DNA of 64,000 nucleotides from assembly GCA_963170055.1 (NCBI GenBank), contig CAUJGJ010000001.1:907501-971500 (forward strand), read 5' to 3'. The stretch comes from Halisarca cf. caerulea (taxonomy: Eukaryota > Porifera > Demospongiae > Chondrillida > Halisarcidae). The translations under genes and the position numbers were made by a program. Under the pieces are notes generated by a model that was not told where the DNA came from, did not search any database, and saw only the letters and a program-made list of their open reading frames with translations. Positions 31,838-46,800 of this stretch are shown here, one piece after another (the stretch's first letter is position 1; the number at the start of each line of letters is the position of its first letter).

Positions 31838-34800
31838 AGATGTATTTTCTTGACCAATTTTGTTTGTGATGTGCTACAGACGGATTACATATTCCCTGCC
31901 ATTTATTGTAAAATGCTGTAAATTAGGTAACAGGTATTTGCAAATATGTAGACTCCACCAGTAGCCCAAACAACTTCTGGAAAATTCCAACTTGAACATA
32001 TCTTCAATCTCCAAGCTATTGGAACTATCATATTAATCATCTCATAGGCAGAGTTTTTCATAGTTTAAATCATCTCAAACCTCTTTATTGGGTCCTTCCT
32101 CACTCTGTTTTTGCTCTGTATTAATTGATGTTGTTTGGGAAAGTTGCACTAAGAAGGACTCCAATAGACTCCAAACCCTTTTCAATTGCCCTTCAATTAG
32201 CACCCTTGATTGTATTCCACTTTTGCTTTGTGATCTGAACTTGGTTTTATTTCCCTTGAGGCTCACAGAAATCTCTATCAAGTTGAAATGATGTCAACAG
32301 TGTTCTCCCCAGAAATATTTTAAGGGATGTTGAAGTTCATGCCACCTTGAGTGTACATATTATCAGGGGCGGATGTAGGAAAGCTCATGGAAAAAAAGGT
32401 TCCCAAGTTGCTGTGGGTACTTGATGACCCTTTTTAGGGAATGGCTATTAGCATTTATATATCTATTGTGGGTGAGCTAAGTCTTTCCTGTTCACCTAAA
32501 TCGCTATACACTTCTTCTTTTAGCAGATTTACCAGTTGTATTTCCTATTTTAATGCCTTCTTTTCTCTAAAAATGCAGTCAACTTATCTTCCACTAAGCG
32601 CGGGCGGTTCAGTTCAGTGATCAAATTATGTTTATCCTTAAAGATCGTACGCTTGCGACGTCAATCGAGCACGAAAACGCCTGCTGTCACACGAAGTACG
32701 TTTCATGACGTCATCACATTAAAATGGAGAATACTCGTGGAGGTTATTTTAGTTTAAGTTTGGGCGTTTGCATCATTTGTTCTCCTAAAAAATACTCTAA
32801 AGGCCCATAGATGTACGCTTCTGCAAAAACTAGGAAGAAAAGAAGGCATGTCGGCCCAACATGCCTTAAGATACCTGGGGAGAACACTGTGTCAAGAATT
32901 TGAATTCTCTTGCACCTCCATATGTACGTACTTCTCCTCTCTCTTCAATCTCATTCCTATCAAACTCGTACTCGACATCTACCAAAAATGTCTTAATTGT
33001 GTCAAAACTTCATTTGGTCCATGTGCCTTCCTCTTCTCTGACCTCTCTCTCTGGCACCACATACGTACCTTCATCACTTTGAACGATTGAATCTGCAACC
33101 GCTTTGCCAAAAGTACTTATTCTGCACCATGCAATAACATAAGTATTACCAGGTCCTAGTTTGCATGTCCTGTATGAACAGCTTAATTGCCATATTTGAA
33201 TCATCATTTGTATTCAGCTCGATCTGTTGGTACCATTTTGCATTTGCTCTTCTGATTCAATGGAATTGCATATTCTTATATTCTTATTCATTTTATTTTT
33301 TGTCTGTTTGCTTTTGTATCTTGTTTCCTGGGTGCCAGGATAGTAGCCATTGGCTAAAAGCTCTCCTAGATAAAATACATAATCTTGCTTAACCCAATCT
33401 CCACTCCACATCTGTGCACACAGTCACCTGAAGCCCACTAAGGGCAACATCCATTGTGACTATGACAAAATGAAAACATTACAACTACGGTACTTTTCAT
33501 AATGAAGTGAACAATATCGCGCGTTCGACCGGCGGTCAATGAGGCGACAGTTGACGTTTGGGCACACGATGACCATTCGACGGTCAGCTGAATCTCCCCG
33601 ACAGTCATCATTACGTAATGTTTACTTTGGTGTGAAAGTAGTTTTAGAAAATGGCACATTCGATCGAGCTACATTGTTCAACAAATTTTGCTTTTCAAGC
33701 GCAAAGGGAAGTCTTACCGCCGGATTGTAGATATTCTGGGCAAAGAGGGCCACACTGTTACTAAGTCGGGGATATGTAGCTTTCTAAAGCGGTACAAAGA
33801 AAGAGAAAGTATCCTTAGAAAGCCAGGAACGGGTACGAAGTCCAAGAAATATTCGAACATTCTTAAATTGGTAGACTCTCATATGGAGCAGGACGATGAA
33901 GCCTCTCTGAAAGATCTTCCAAAATTATTGCAGAAAGATGATACTTGTTAATATTTTTAACCTATAGAGGTTATGCGTTGACGTCACACTTTAGATGTGA
34001 CGTCACACTTCCAAGTGGCAAGAATGCACACGCAAGGATGGAGAATATCCCTTCTTACGATTATAACTGAACGCTCGACCGGAATATCCAAAAAATTAAT
34101 CGAGGACTGCTATCCCACATTAGAAACAAAGATTGCTATGTCCTTAAATAGACGCTAAAGGTATTTCGATATTTTGCCCTCCTGGTCTCTTAGCAATCAC
34201 TCGTGGCAGATTCTGACCATACAGTTGTACTGAAAACGAGACAGAAATGTGAGAGATCAAGGTTTGGAAACAATAGTGATCCGCGTAATGATGCTATTAA
34301 GCAAAATCAGAAACTTACCTTTAGCGTCTTTTTAAGGAGATAGCAATCTTTGTTTCTAACGTGGGATAGCAGTCGTCAATTAAATTTTGGATATTTCGGT
34401 CAAGCATTCAGTTGCAGTCGAAAGAATGGATATTCTCTATCCTTGCGTGTACATTCTTGCCACTCAGAAGTGTGACGTCACGTCTAAAGTGTGGCTTCAA
34501 ACGCATTACCTCTATATCACTGGTCAACGCGTCGATACGAAGCGGTCAACACCCTGGCGAATACCGATCAATGCCTCAACCGACAGCGCTCTGACAATCG
34601 ACAGATTCTGGTCGGCCGACCGACAGAGCGACATCATTCACTTTATTAAGAAAAGTACCGTATGTGCTGCTTATCATCATAATGCTTCTCTAACCTTGAC
34701 TAAGCTCACCCCCAAGATGATGATTATCTGTCTATGTATGTCCATAGTTACTACTACGTAGTACTAATACAGTATGCTTCATAAAAATCGTAACGCCAAC

Positions 34801-37800
34801 CAAAATCCTTTAATAGGTATTAGCGCTTTCCGGTGATGGAATGTCAGTTGCAGAAGTGAAATTATAGCTTCGCTGTGCGATTTACAGAAAGCCGTAATCT
34901 GATAGCGTTTATCCAAATTAATCTTTTCTCGGTTCACCCTTAAATGCTGCCAAGTGAATGTACGTATACTTCTATCGATTCCAAAGAAATTCGAAGGAGT
35001 GATGTTTGTCAGCTATTTTACGAATCAGCGAATTTCCATATGCTCGACTTTATCTTCACTGCAACTCCTAGACTGCTTATCCTTCGCGAAACTTTCTAGA
35101 TGCATTATCTTGTCTTTGAAGCTTTGAATATACATCAAGAAACGCCTTGCCATCACATCTAAACGAACTGTTACCTTCATAAAGAAAAATGTAAGTTTAA
35201 ATGTAAACCGAAATCTGTTAACGCTTCGCGCTTGGCGCTTAAATTAGCGTTAGTCAAACATCAAACGCCTACCGCTAATAGAAACTTGCCAAACGCTGAA
35301 CGTGACGGAAAGTGTCCAATTCAAACCGGAAAGGGCTATTCTCATCAGTTTTTTTATGAAGCGTACCGTACGTAATGGCAACAAATGACTCCTAAATTTT
35401 TGCGATCACAGCCTAACCATAGACCCTACAACATGCCTAACTCACAAATTTACAAATTATTATCCTCACAAGAATCTGCATCTACAGGTATTTATTTGTT
35501 TTACTGTTCCAGTGAAGTCAGAATGTAAATTATACATTGGGCAATCAAAGCCTACATATGTATGTACATACATATACTTGGTATATACGTATGTAGACAT
35601 ACACTTGATTCTTGTCGCATTGTTTTGTGCGTATTGTGATATTGTATGCATAATTGGTGGTTGCAATAGCTGTCATGTGTTTCTATCTCGGCATTAGACA
35701 ATGTAAGTTGAAATTAGACACTCTTTGACCAGAGTATGCTTTGATCTGATTTAGTCTGCATACCAAGCGAAACTGCAATAATCTCTTACTGTGTACATTT
35801 TTTTTTACTTTTTTCAATAGGTGGAGGTGCTCCAAGTCAGGACCAAGCAGAGATCACTGGTTCAGAACCACAAGGCAATGCTTCCTTTGGCCATCCAGCT
35901 CAAACGTACGTATACTAGTGTTCCTACGTATGTGTACATACGTATGTTTGCATGTGGATATCATATGTTTGCATACATACCTTAAATATATGGAATATGG
36001 ATTTTGATACAATTTTAATTGGACTGAGTGCACTGTGCAAATTTCTACATCCCACAGCATACGTATACGGACATACGTACATATGTGTGGGATGTAGGAC
36101 TTAGTGCACACTCAACTAAACTAAACCCTATACCCCCATCTAGCCTCATGTACGTATGTATAGCCCTGTGCCCATTTCACACAACTTACACTTGTTCCAA
36201 GTGTTTTTGGAGGATGCATTTTAATGAAGCCTTAGAAAGGTGACATGGTTACTACCCAATATATTATGAAGTAAAGACATGCACAGTATAGTTGACAGAA
36301 AAATATTGACCTACATACATAAAATTTCTATGGTGACAACAGTATATGTTGTGCTGTTTATAGTTATCTTTAATTTACATCCCAGAATGATGATATTCTT
36401 TGCAAATTGCCATTTGTGTTTTACTGTTGTTCGGTGATAATTTGAATGCGAATATGACCCATGCTACATATATTGCTGGGAGTGATTATATGTTAAAGGC
36501 CATATTGTAGAATTATCCAGTAGTTTACTCTGTATTTGGCAGTTGTACATGCTGGTAGTTTGTGTTAGGGGTATACCAAATTATGGCATGGAAATTCTGA
36601 CTGGGATTGTTATAAATCTGTCTCCTTTTCACGCTACTGCTGTATATTGTGTAGGAAGCACATGAATCACTAGTGGATTTTCTTGTATCCCACTCTGTTT
36701 ATATTGTCTTTCATTACAGAAATGAGTATTTGGAGGAATCCACTCCAGCAAACTTGCCTTTGCATGTACGTAAGTCTGTCCTGTGCATGCATGCATAGAC
36801 TGTAGTTGTACAGAATATACACAAATTAGGAACATACAAGGATACAACGAGAATGTAGTGTTTTAAAATCCTCAATAGCTATTCTTCTACCTTTTCTTTT
36901 CCACATACGTATCTACAATCTCTTCAAGGTCAAAAAGTAATTAGTAGCTTTTGTGCCAGCAATCTTAGTCAGTGTCTAATCTAACACAGTGGTGGTAGAA
37001 CATGTAAACTTTAGGGGGGGAGGGGGGGGGGGGGGGGGGGGTATGATGTGCATAGCAATTGAATGCATATTATCCTTTGATATTGCTTGAAAGGTAGCAT
37101 CAAACTTTTTTGTTAAATTGTTGTATATTGAATGATGTCATGGCAGGCATGCATGAGGATTTATAGAGTCACAATTAATGTGGTTTACCTTAAAATTAAT
37201 GAGAAATCATATATTTTATATTTGGGGGGGGGGGGGGCATTTTCAGTATTTTCCATTGTAAAGTCATAGTAATTACCGAGCGGTTTAGCGAGGTTAACTG
37301 TTTCCGTCGCCAATGGGAGTCCAATCAAGGTTGCCCATGCATTTCGTAGGATAAAATTCCACCTTTTGGCCCAGAACTGATATTTTCAACTCAAATTGTG
37401 GCTCCATTTCGACACTGATGTACACATCTATAACATACAGCTGCTTGTATACGCATGCACTATAAGATAAGCCTTGAACCATTTCGATCAGAGTATGGAC
37501 AGTTCGGTAAAGCGCCTAAGAATTTTCAAATTTCGGCTTACTTGGCAGTCTCATTGTTCCATTTGGAGGTCAATGCATCATCTTATAAGGCCTAAAACAT
37601 AAATATCTTGAAATTTTGTTAAGTGATTCTTAAAATTCAATAAAGAAGAGGTAGGATTTCTGATTTTAGCGTTCAGGTCACTAAATACGTCTGCCATGAT
37701 GGCAGCCATCTGCAATATGATGTAGCCTCGCTCATTGCGCATGCTCCATCACTTGCGGCGACTAGACTCGATGATTATTCTCTTCATTGCACAGTCCCTG

Positions 37801-40800
37801 TTTGAGATTTTCGTTCTTTTGGGCAATACTTTACTGTTTCATTGACATCTCGAGTGAACATGAGCCTAAATGTGTTCTACACGGCCGAAATATGCACTTC
37901 TGGTGTTGAAAGATCCATTTTCAAAGCGGCGTTCAAGTTCGGATCGACAATATCTGATTATATCGCCGGTAAGCAATGTGTTCAGAGATCTTCAGTTACG
38001 TACAGAAATGATTTAGAAGAAGAGCTGTATGCCTAGCTATCTATAGGTAGTTTAGCTTAATTATATTTTTGCTGGATGGGTCTATACTGCCATGTCCGAC
38101 TTGAGTATCTGTGGTCTGCCAAGTCATTTGTAACAAGTAGTGATTTCGTTGCAATTAAACATATGAGGCAAAAATAAAAACAAAATGTTAACCATTTGAG
38201 TAACTGGCCAATTCACAGAATGAGTCAAATTGCTCACCGTGGCAGCGACAGTGAGTCACTATCCTATGCTCCGGAAGCTCTTGCGGTGACGCCTATAGTT
38301 ACTGTAACAATTTCTGCAACAGTGCATCCTGATATACCACAATTGCTAACCAACAACTTGAACCATAGACACTGTAGTATATAGTGTCTATGCTTGAACC
38401 AATTTCATGCACAGTAGCCTGTATCGCAACTTCAATCCAGCCACATACGTATACAGTAAATGCCTCAATTTCTGGGACCACAATTTAAAAGGCATGCACT
38501 TTAAATTATCTATATATAACAGATAGGCTTCATGCACAGCATTAAGACAAATTCCATGAACAGTAGGTCAAATGTAATAATAGTATTGATTGTTTAACAT
38601 GTCATGAAGTATGCATGGCCATCACATACTTCTGATATTCAAATGAGTGTTTACATTGCATTGTATGGCGACAAAACTGATCCAAAAACTTCTCATTCAA
38701 TTTGTCAAAAGCAACAGTTACGGAACAATATGCATCCTGGACCAGTACCTCAATGCTTACAAACTTATTATAATTACAATATTTATGTATAATTTGACAC
38801 TGTACAGAAAATTGGTGGTCAATGTGGTTATAAAGAACATGTCCTTAGTCTATCACAAGACATGCATACAATCACGTGATTCTTGTCAATGAATTGCCTC
38901 ATGAATGTTACTGCACTTAAAGCAGTGTTCATCCGAATTTTCTATATACAGCACTTAGTCTAGCTTACTTTGCACCTGCTTATTCTTTATTATGCTATTG
39001 TAAAATATGAATGGTTGTAAGGTCTAATTGAACTCAAAGCTATAAATAAACGAAAGGTGTCCCAACTTTCTTCTGTCAAACTGTATCAGCAGCTGATACA
39101 TGTATTGGCTGGAATGCACATCAATCTATATAATTGTCATATGCTAACTCGATCACAGATGATACAGTCAATGACACAGTCAATGAAAGGCAATGAAAGC
39201 CACAATTGTAAATCACAAAACATAGTACTGATTCAAAAATGGATGCAGATCAAATGTCCATGCAACATTCGGTATACTTTCAACTTAATTCCAATCTCAA
39301 TCAAGGCAGTTCAGTACATGTTTACGGCTGTGGTAAACCTGATTTGTAGTTCATGCCAAACTATGAAAGCTGTATGGTGCATGGTACTTGCAACAGACAA
39401 ATCATCAAGTGAACTGAGCTATCATGCACAATCCTAACATACTGTATGCATGCAGCAGATTATTGCAGAAGGTATCACAGCTCTAATGACAATAATTATT
39501 ATTGAATATGAGTTAATTGGCTCACAACCAGTCTCACATAGTCAGACCCCTAACTTGAAATTGGCTTCACATGTTGTTGCATACCTTTCCCTTTATATCG
39601 GATCTAAGGGGTCAACTTTAGGTATGCATGAGCTATAGATTAGCTCACAATATGGATTAATAGATTACGTTTATACTACTGTTATGCAATCATTTCACCC
39701 ACATTCCCAAACCCAATTCAATTTCTATGTTAAGATTCTTTTTAGAGTAGTCTTGTTCCCAGGGCGCAGGAAGTGTATGCATGGATCTGGGAACAAGACT
39801 ATTTTTATTATTATTTTCACAAGATTCTGAACTTTGTTCACAGCTAGTTAGTATTATTGTATAAGAATTTAGGGGGGCGGTGTTCCCTCAACTAAAATTT
39901 AGGGGGGGGGGGGGGGGGGGGGTGCCCCCCTGGTTCCACTGCCAATGTAATAGGTATAAGTGGTATACGTAGGTGTGTAATTCTCCAATGTGCCTTATCA
40001 GAACCATTAGTCTATAGGTAGGGTTCTATCCAGTGGGGGGGGGGATATAGCTTCCACCCTAAACTCTCCAGCTTTCACCCCAAAAATTCCAACTGTAGTG
40101 CTAATTACTATAGAGAAGGCCCTATTTGAGCATCAAAATCAACCTTGAATTAATGGTCCAAAATGGCCTCAGATACCACCTTATATAACCTACAAAATCA
40201 TATTTTTCCCTGGGGCAGCATTCCCCCAGACCCCCTAGTTATGGTACAAGAAATAATAAAGTTGACGCTTGACTGCCAAATTACGCCCATAATTTCAGGC
40301 GTAAAACGTCTGTTGTTGCTAAAAATTACGCCCGTAGCACACTTCGTAAGAATTTAACAAAAATCATGGTTGCACAATATTATGACGCATCCTAAAAATG
40401 GTGGCCACGTACGAACATTCTTGATATGTAGCTGTGAGCATTGTTGTAGAAGAATGTAGTGGAATTCTCCTCTTTCGGTTTGATTTCCTTCAAAAATCTT
40501 AAAAAGGTTTCAAAAATGCCAATGTGGCATTCTCACGGCTGTCTCGCACTCACCGCGAGTCTCGTATGAACTTGCCTACGAGCTTACAATAAACATTTGA
40601 GGAGACATCCATCCCTTTAGAGGATGATACCTTGATTTTAATGCTTAAATTTCTAAAGAAATTGCACTTCATGTCGATTTTGTTCCTGTAGATTTCTATT
40701 CACATGCACGAACTCATTTATTTGCCTGTAAATCTTCCATAAGAAAAAGAAATCAGGCACGTAAAACGGTCCGTAATAAGGACGTCCGTAGAAGCATTCT

Positions 40801-43800
40801 ACGCTTGTTTTACGTCAACTTTAGTATTTCTTGTACCATATGTATACTTCTACTGTGCCACTTAGGATACCTTGTATGTATAAGTATAGGTTATACACTG
40901 GGAGCGGGAAGTTAAGCGATTTACACACCTGAGGGCGGAGCCCAAAGGTGTGAATCGCTAAACCTTCCGTTCCCATTGTATAGCTATCTTGTACCATGAT
41001 GCTGGACACCTGAAGGCGTAGCCTGAGGATATTGTAACAGTTCATTTCCCACCTACATATTTCTACTGCGTTGCAACGGAGAGATGACTGATCCTTTCCT
41101 ATCAAAATTATTTTGCGATTGCCTTCAATCCTAGTCCATGCCTTAGCAAATACGTCCGCTTACAACCACCCAACGATCAGCTAATATGACCGCCTACAGC
41201 CAAGCCCTACAATTCATTGACTAGAATGCCTCTATCCTGTCATTTGCTGATGATCAAAATATTTCCATCCACCCGTTTACTGATCCGAACGCATTTAGCC
41301 AACTGTCTGCCGATCTGACCGCCTCCATCCAGTCATTTACTGACACGAATACCTCCATCCAACCGTCTGCTGATGCAAACTCTTATTTAATAATAATTAT
41401 AATAATAATTATTTGATGGTTGGGTGGACATATTCAGGTCGGAGGCGGCCATATCAGCTAAGAGATGGACCAAAAACTCATCTGGATTGGAGGTAATTGC
41501 AAATTCTGTTAGGAAAGGATCAGTCAGCTCCGTTTACATTGTGGTAGAACAATAGAAAAAGACAGAAAAATGAACTGTGCTAGCTGAAAGGAATATACAC
41601 CTCATGAATGAGGCACTAACCTACCTCATGAGGTGGGTTAGTGAATTATACACCCAGTCACATCAAAGGATACACCCACGCATCATGGTACAATCTACAG
41701 TCATGTCTTGTGCGGCAGGCATGAACTGTAATACTCAAGCTTCCCCCCCCAACAAGTTGATCCTAGATAGAACCCTGATAGGTGTTCAGTGTCAGATCAG
41801 TACCAGAAATCTGGGCATCTTATCATGTCATTTGAGAACTATATCAATCTCAGAAGGTATAAAATTCAAAAAATATGGGAGAGCATGCCCCAAGCCCCCC
41901 CCCCCCCCCCCCCAGAAGGCACGTTATCACATGCACTCCCTTTGCTCCCCCTCATTTTTTTCATAAGTATTATTCTGCCACTCCTTACCCATTTTTCTAA
42001 ATGAAACTCTGCATACGTATGTACTTTCTCACTGGTTTCTTAGGAATCCGTAGGAGAGAGTTCAAGTGATAGTGATAGTGATGATGTTCAGATACATATT
42101 GGAGAAATACGGACAACTCCTTTCCAACAGTGAGTATTCCATTTTGCTTCATCACATAAATTATCCTCTTTTTGGTTGCTTTAGGCCTTATCGACCACCA
42201 CAAAAGCAGCCCACTGGTAAGTTGTTTGGATTGTGCATATGTACGTACGTATGTATAAATACATTAGTAGCACTGACAGCTTCCACCATACTTGCCTATA
42301 TACTGATGTGGAGTGAACTTTGCTTTATAATGTGTAAACCCTCTGTTTGTATATTAATAGGAGGCTATGGACAAAGTAGTGACAATTTACACAATAAGAT
42401 AAACCTTGGAGAAATTGGTCAAGTTAATGGTGTTCCTATTTTCCAATATGATATGAATTCATCTGATAAACCATGGAAGCAGCCTGGTGTGTTATTTTGC
42501 AACATATGATATCAACACAAAGTGTACATATGAAGATGCTTTTATTTTAGGTGCCGACATTACTGACTATTTTAACTATGGCTTCACCGAAGAAACCTGG
42601 AGGGTATATTGTGAAAAACAAAAGAAAATGAGAAGTGAAATTCAACTATTAAACCATTCTGTATGTATCCAATTGTTTTTGTGTTATGCATTTGCCTTAT
42701 CCTGTGGTCATGATTCATTTTGTAATATGTTTCATTAATGCTAAATGTGTATTTGCAAATTGTTTGCAGTTATCCCAAAGTGATAATGTCAAAATGATAC
42801 CAACCATTGGACAGCAAAGTAAGTGCATAAACAGAATCATAGAAGGTATTTGACATGCTAAGCTAAAATGTAGAATAATGTTCTCATTTTAGTATTTGAT
42901 GCATGTCAAACTTGCAAAGTTTTGCTTTCATGGGCTTGAACAGGCGCACACTTAACAATAACTAACATTTACGGGACTTAAACAGGCACACACTTAACGA
43001 TAACTGACATTTACGGAGACCTGATTGCAATAATTGTACTTACCAACTGCTCTAAATCCTACAGTGTTTTAAAGAATTAGTTGATTCTGCACTGAAGTTT
43101 CTTCTTGTGTGGGTATGCACATTCTCTTTTTGTTGTCTTGTGAATTCATTTGTACTCCCTCTCCTACTCCTTGCCCTTTTCTGAAGCAAGTAGATGAACC
43201 ATGTCCATGGTATGGACCATATTGGCATTTCTTCATTCACCTAGTACTGTACATCTGGTCTTTGTGTTCCTTTGAACTTATGTGTGTGGTGTATTCTGCC
43301 AGTCTGTAGACTCAGTCACAGTCCACTTGGAGACTGCTCCCCATGTACTATACTTATGTGTACATAAAATATAGTAGAAGTACGTATATACCTATATGTA
43401 CATTTGTCCATACTATCTACATACGTACGTATGCTTACGAACACAAGTTGCTACGAGTTCTTGGCATTTATGTATGTACGTATGTACATACGTGTGTAGT
43501 TAAAGCCCTCTTGCAATAAGAATATCATTTTTGTCAGTACACAATGCATTATAATAGTCTGTATCTAGCCAGTTTCCATGTCTTTTTCTATTTTTTATTG
43601 ACACAGGCTGCTGTATGGTGCAATAACATGTATTAGCTAGATGTCTTCTTTTTCTACAGACCACTTCAGTCAAGAGACTCCCCAAACAGAGGAAGTGCAT
43701 CAGCACCCAGTTGGTATGTGTGTTATTGTGAGCAGTTCGTAGATTTACAGTATCTGCTTACATTCTTACGTACGTACGTATGTGCATACCTTCCAAATAT

Positions 43801-46800
43801 AGGAACTCCTCCTCCTGAGGGACGGTCAACCCCTGAAATGGACTCCGGATATTCAATGAAGTATGTTGCAGTTTAAGTTCGTTGATTTTACAGTTTTTTT
43901 CCAACCGTTTATTGTTTCTTTTCAAAGGGGTTCTGTTGTCCCTGGTCCAGGGAAACTGCCACTGTTGTCAGGTTAGCAATATCTTGTTGTTCTGATAAAT
44001 TATAATAATAATAATAATATTGAGTGTCCACATGAAAAGGGACCTTCAGGCAAAATTTGACATAATGATGATACTGCAGCAGCTGTATGTACTGTACATA
44101 TCAAGACACACCCTATGCTACAGTATCAAGTCCCAATTCCATTTCTTCTGCAGTAAATGGCAGTTTGGATTTTCTCATTAAATATTCATGACCTCATGAA
44201 TAATTTGTGTACACAAATCCTCACAAAATTGTACCAGAAAGCTAACAGAATTGTCCCTATGAAAGACAAACTTAACCAACCATTTCTTCTTTCATTTTTT
44301 TCCTCATAATTACCAGAAAGCTAACAGAATTGTCCCTATAAAAGGCAAACTAACCAACCAACCAGTATAAGATGCTAATGTTTAGTTCTAGGAAATAAAT
44401 TTCTTGGCTTTGTTTAGTATCCGTACAAAAAACGAGTTTTGGGCTGATTCATCTTCATCTCCTACTCTAACCACATGTAGCGCTTCTTGTTTGTACCTGA
44501 TTCGTCTTTCTCTGCCTTAATTTTATCTGTACAGAAAAGAATGCCAATTAAATGCTCTGTTGCCCTTTTCCTCATAATTGCCTTGCCATACGAAGATGCT
44601 TCTTATTCAAACAAAGACCAATTTTTATTGAACAAGCACCATTGCAAAGCTTTTGATGGTGGCCATCTTATTATGAGCTGAATATGGCCCTTGCCCAGGA
44701 TATGAGGCCGCTATTATTGCATATCATGTCAAATTTCCTTTTATGTCCATTTCTGGTAATTGCAATTTGACCACAAAGGTCCCTTTTCATGTGGACGTTC
44801 ACCTGTGGACTTCAGCATTGTAATATTGTGCTATTGTGTTAGTTTATTGGAGATAAATTTGTACTTGGGCATAATACAGTGGGCCCTCGTTTATCTGACT
44901 GCAATGTTCCTCATAAATGTGTCGGATAAATCAGGGCAGATCGTGACAGTGTAGTGATGACAATTTACAGCACAGTGTCAGATAAATAAGGTTCTCAGAT
45001 AGACCAGGTGTGACTGTACAGTATGTGTATACTACCTGCGTACTGTATCTAAATATGGGCCCTGAGCTAGCTTTCTTTTTTTCATTCAGATGTTACACTA
45101 TATGATTGTTGTACTTCTTATAAGCATGTATTTAATGTGATTTGCAGGTGTTCGTCCTCCAATGGGGGCTGGGCCAGAACTGCCATTCATGCCAAACTTA
45201 CTTCCATTTGGAGGTCCCTTTCCTGGACCTGAAGGAATTCCTTTGAGCAGGCCACCCTTCCCTCTTCCTCATATGGTTCCACCCTTTGCTGGTCCAATGG
45301 AAGGAAATGAAGAAAAGTTAGCCTCGAAATACATACATATTTACATACTTGGATGGTTCTATTATCCATTTCAATCTGTTTCAGCCTCCTCCCACCACCT
45401 GAGTTCATGCCACCAGGGCCACCTCACCTTGGTGGTCCATTGCCATTCCCTCCTCCACCTGGCTTGTGGGACACCTCAGTAGGAGATATGCATGTACATC
45501 CAAACTTGGGAAAGGCGACTGATACAACAGCTAAAAGAGATAGTAGCCGATGGCCAGAGCGCAGACATAATAGGCATCGATCACGATCTGTCTCTTCCTC
45601 TTCAAGTTATGATTCTGACAATGATAGAAGCAGAAGAAGTCGCAGGGAAAGTAATAGGAGTAGCCGACGTGATAGAAGACGGAGGTCTCGTTCAAGATCC
45701 CATTCAAGATCTCATTCTAGAGAGCGCTCAAGACGACACCGTAGAGATAGAGACAGAGAAAGAAGTTATGCTAAAGATCGAGATCGAAAAGATGTACGTT
45801 TTGATTTCAGGCAAATTCATAGATTTTCAACTTATCCCTTTAATCACCTTGCATATGACTGAATGTATTGAAGTGTTTATAACCTGATATTCCTAGTCTT
45901 TGTGAACCAATTGCTGGTTGTGCATGTTTCATTGTTATAGGGGCAGATTTAGGGGGGTGCTTTGGGTGCTGAAGCACCCCCCTTTCTCCAAAAGGGCAAA
46001 AAATTGTATTCAAGATCAATCATTCTGATATTTGCTATTGTTTGAAAATCTCTATTCTTTATTGTCTGTCCACTGCTTTCATGGTACCAGCAACACCAGA
46101 GCTAACATTGATCAGACTTGACAAGGACTAGAAAAGTTGTCAAAACACTTCGAAGACCTAAAAACATGTCTATTTCCTTCACAGCTCCGGTTTACTCAAG
46201 TTTACTCTAAATAGTGCCCTAGTTCAAGCCTAAAAGCTTACTAGATTAGGTTCAAAGTTCTGCTGACTCAGCTAACCACAAATCTATCGCCTTTGTGATT
46301 AGAAGAGTCCACCACACACAACTGTATTTTTGAACTAAGCCTAAAGCTTATGCTATCTCCCCTATTTTTCTCAGCTATTAATGTCCCAGGCTTCAACTTA
46401 AAGGTTAGGGACCTAATAATGTCATGGACTTCCTTTACCTAGCCATCTGGCACATGTCATACTTGGTCAACCCCTTTGAGTAAAATTTTGTCTTTGTATA
46501 ATGTTATGTAGTTACCTAATACTTATCCCATTACAAGCAGCTTAATAAGAATATAGGCAAGCACAAGAATGCCCACCGAGATTTACCGTATTCTGTAGGA
46601 AGAGATACAAAAGTATCCTTCCCGCTGACAAAAGCCTCGATTCTCTCCTGCTGTTTCTCCTTCAAACCCATGATACTTAATCTCCTCGAAGCTTCAGTTA
46701 TGGCCTCACACAGACAACACACAAACTCAGTAAAAAGGAAACAAAATGGCAAGCGAACACTACGATTCAACTCCCAACGAGACAAACACCATGGATAATA

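Larger units (their letters stand above)
33488..34660. mobile_element. Tc1/mariner-type element, interrupted by a second element
   Basis: Imperfect inverted repeats of about 47 bp (cggtacttttcataatgaag on the left, the complement of ctttattaagaaaagtaccg on the right) are flanked by TA at 33486-33487 and 34661-34662. It encodes the N-terminal part of a Tc1-type transposase, broken by the nested foldback element at 33965-34514. Confidence 0.85.

Noticed and set aside
33540..33730. Overlapping frames around the Tc1-type element's left end
   Set aside because: They lie in the inverted repeat and in the alternative frame of the transposase fragment.
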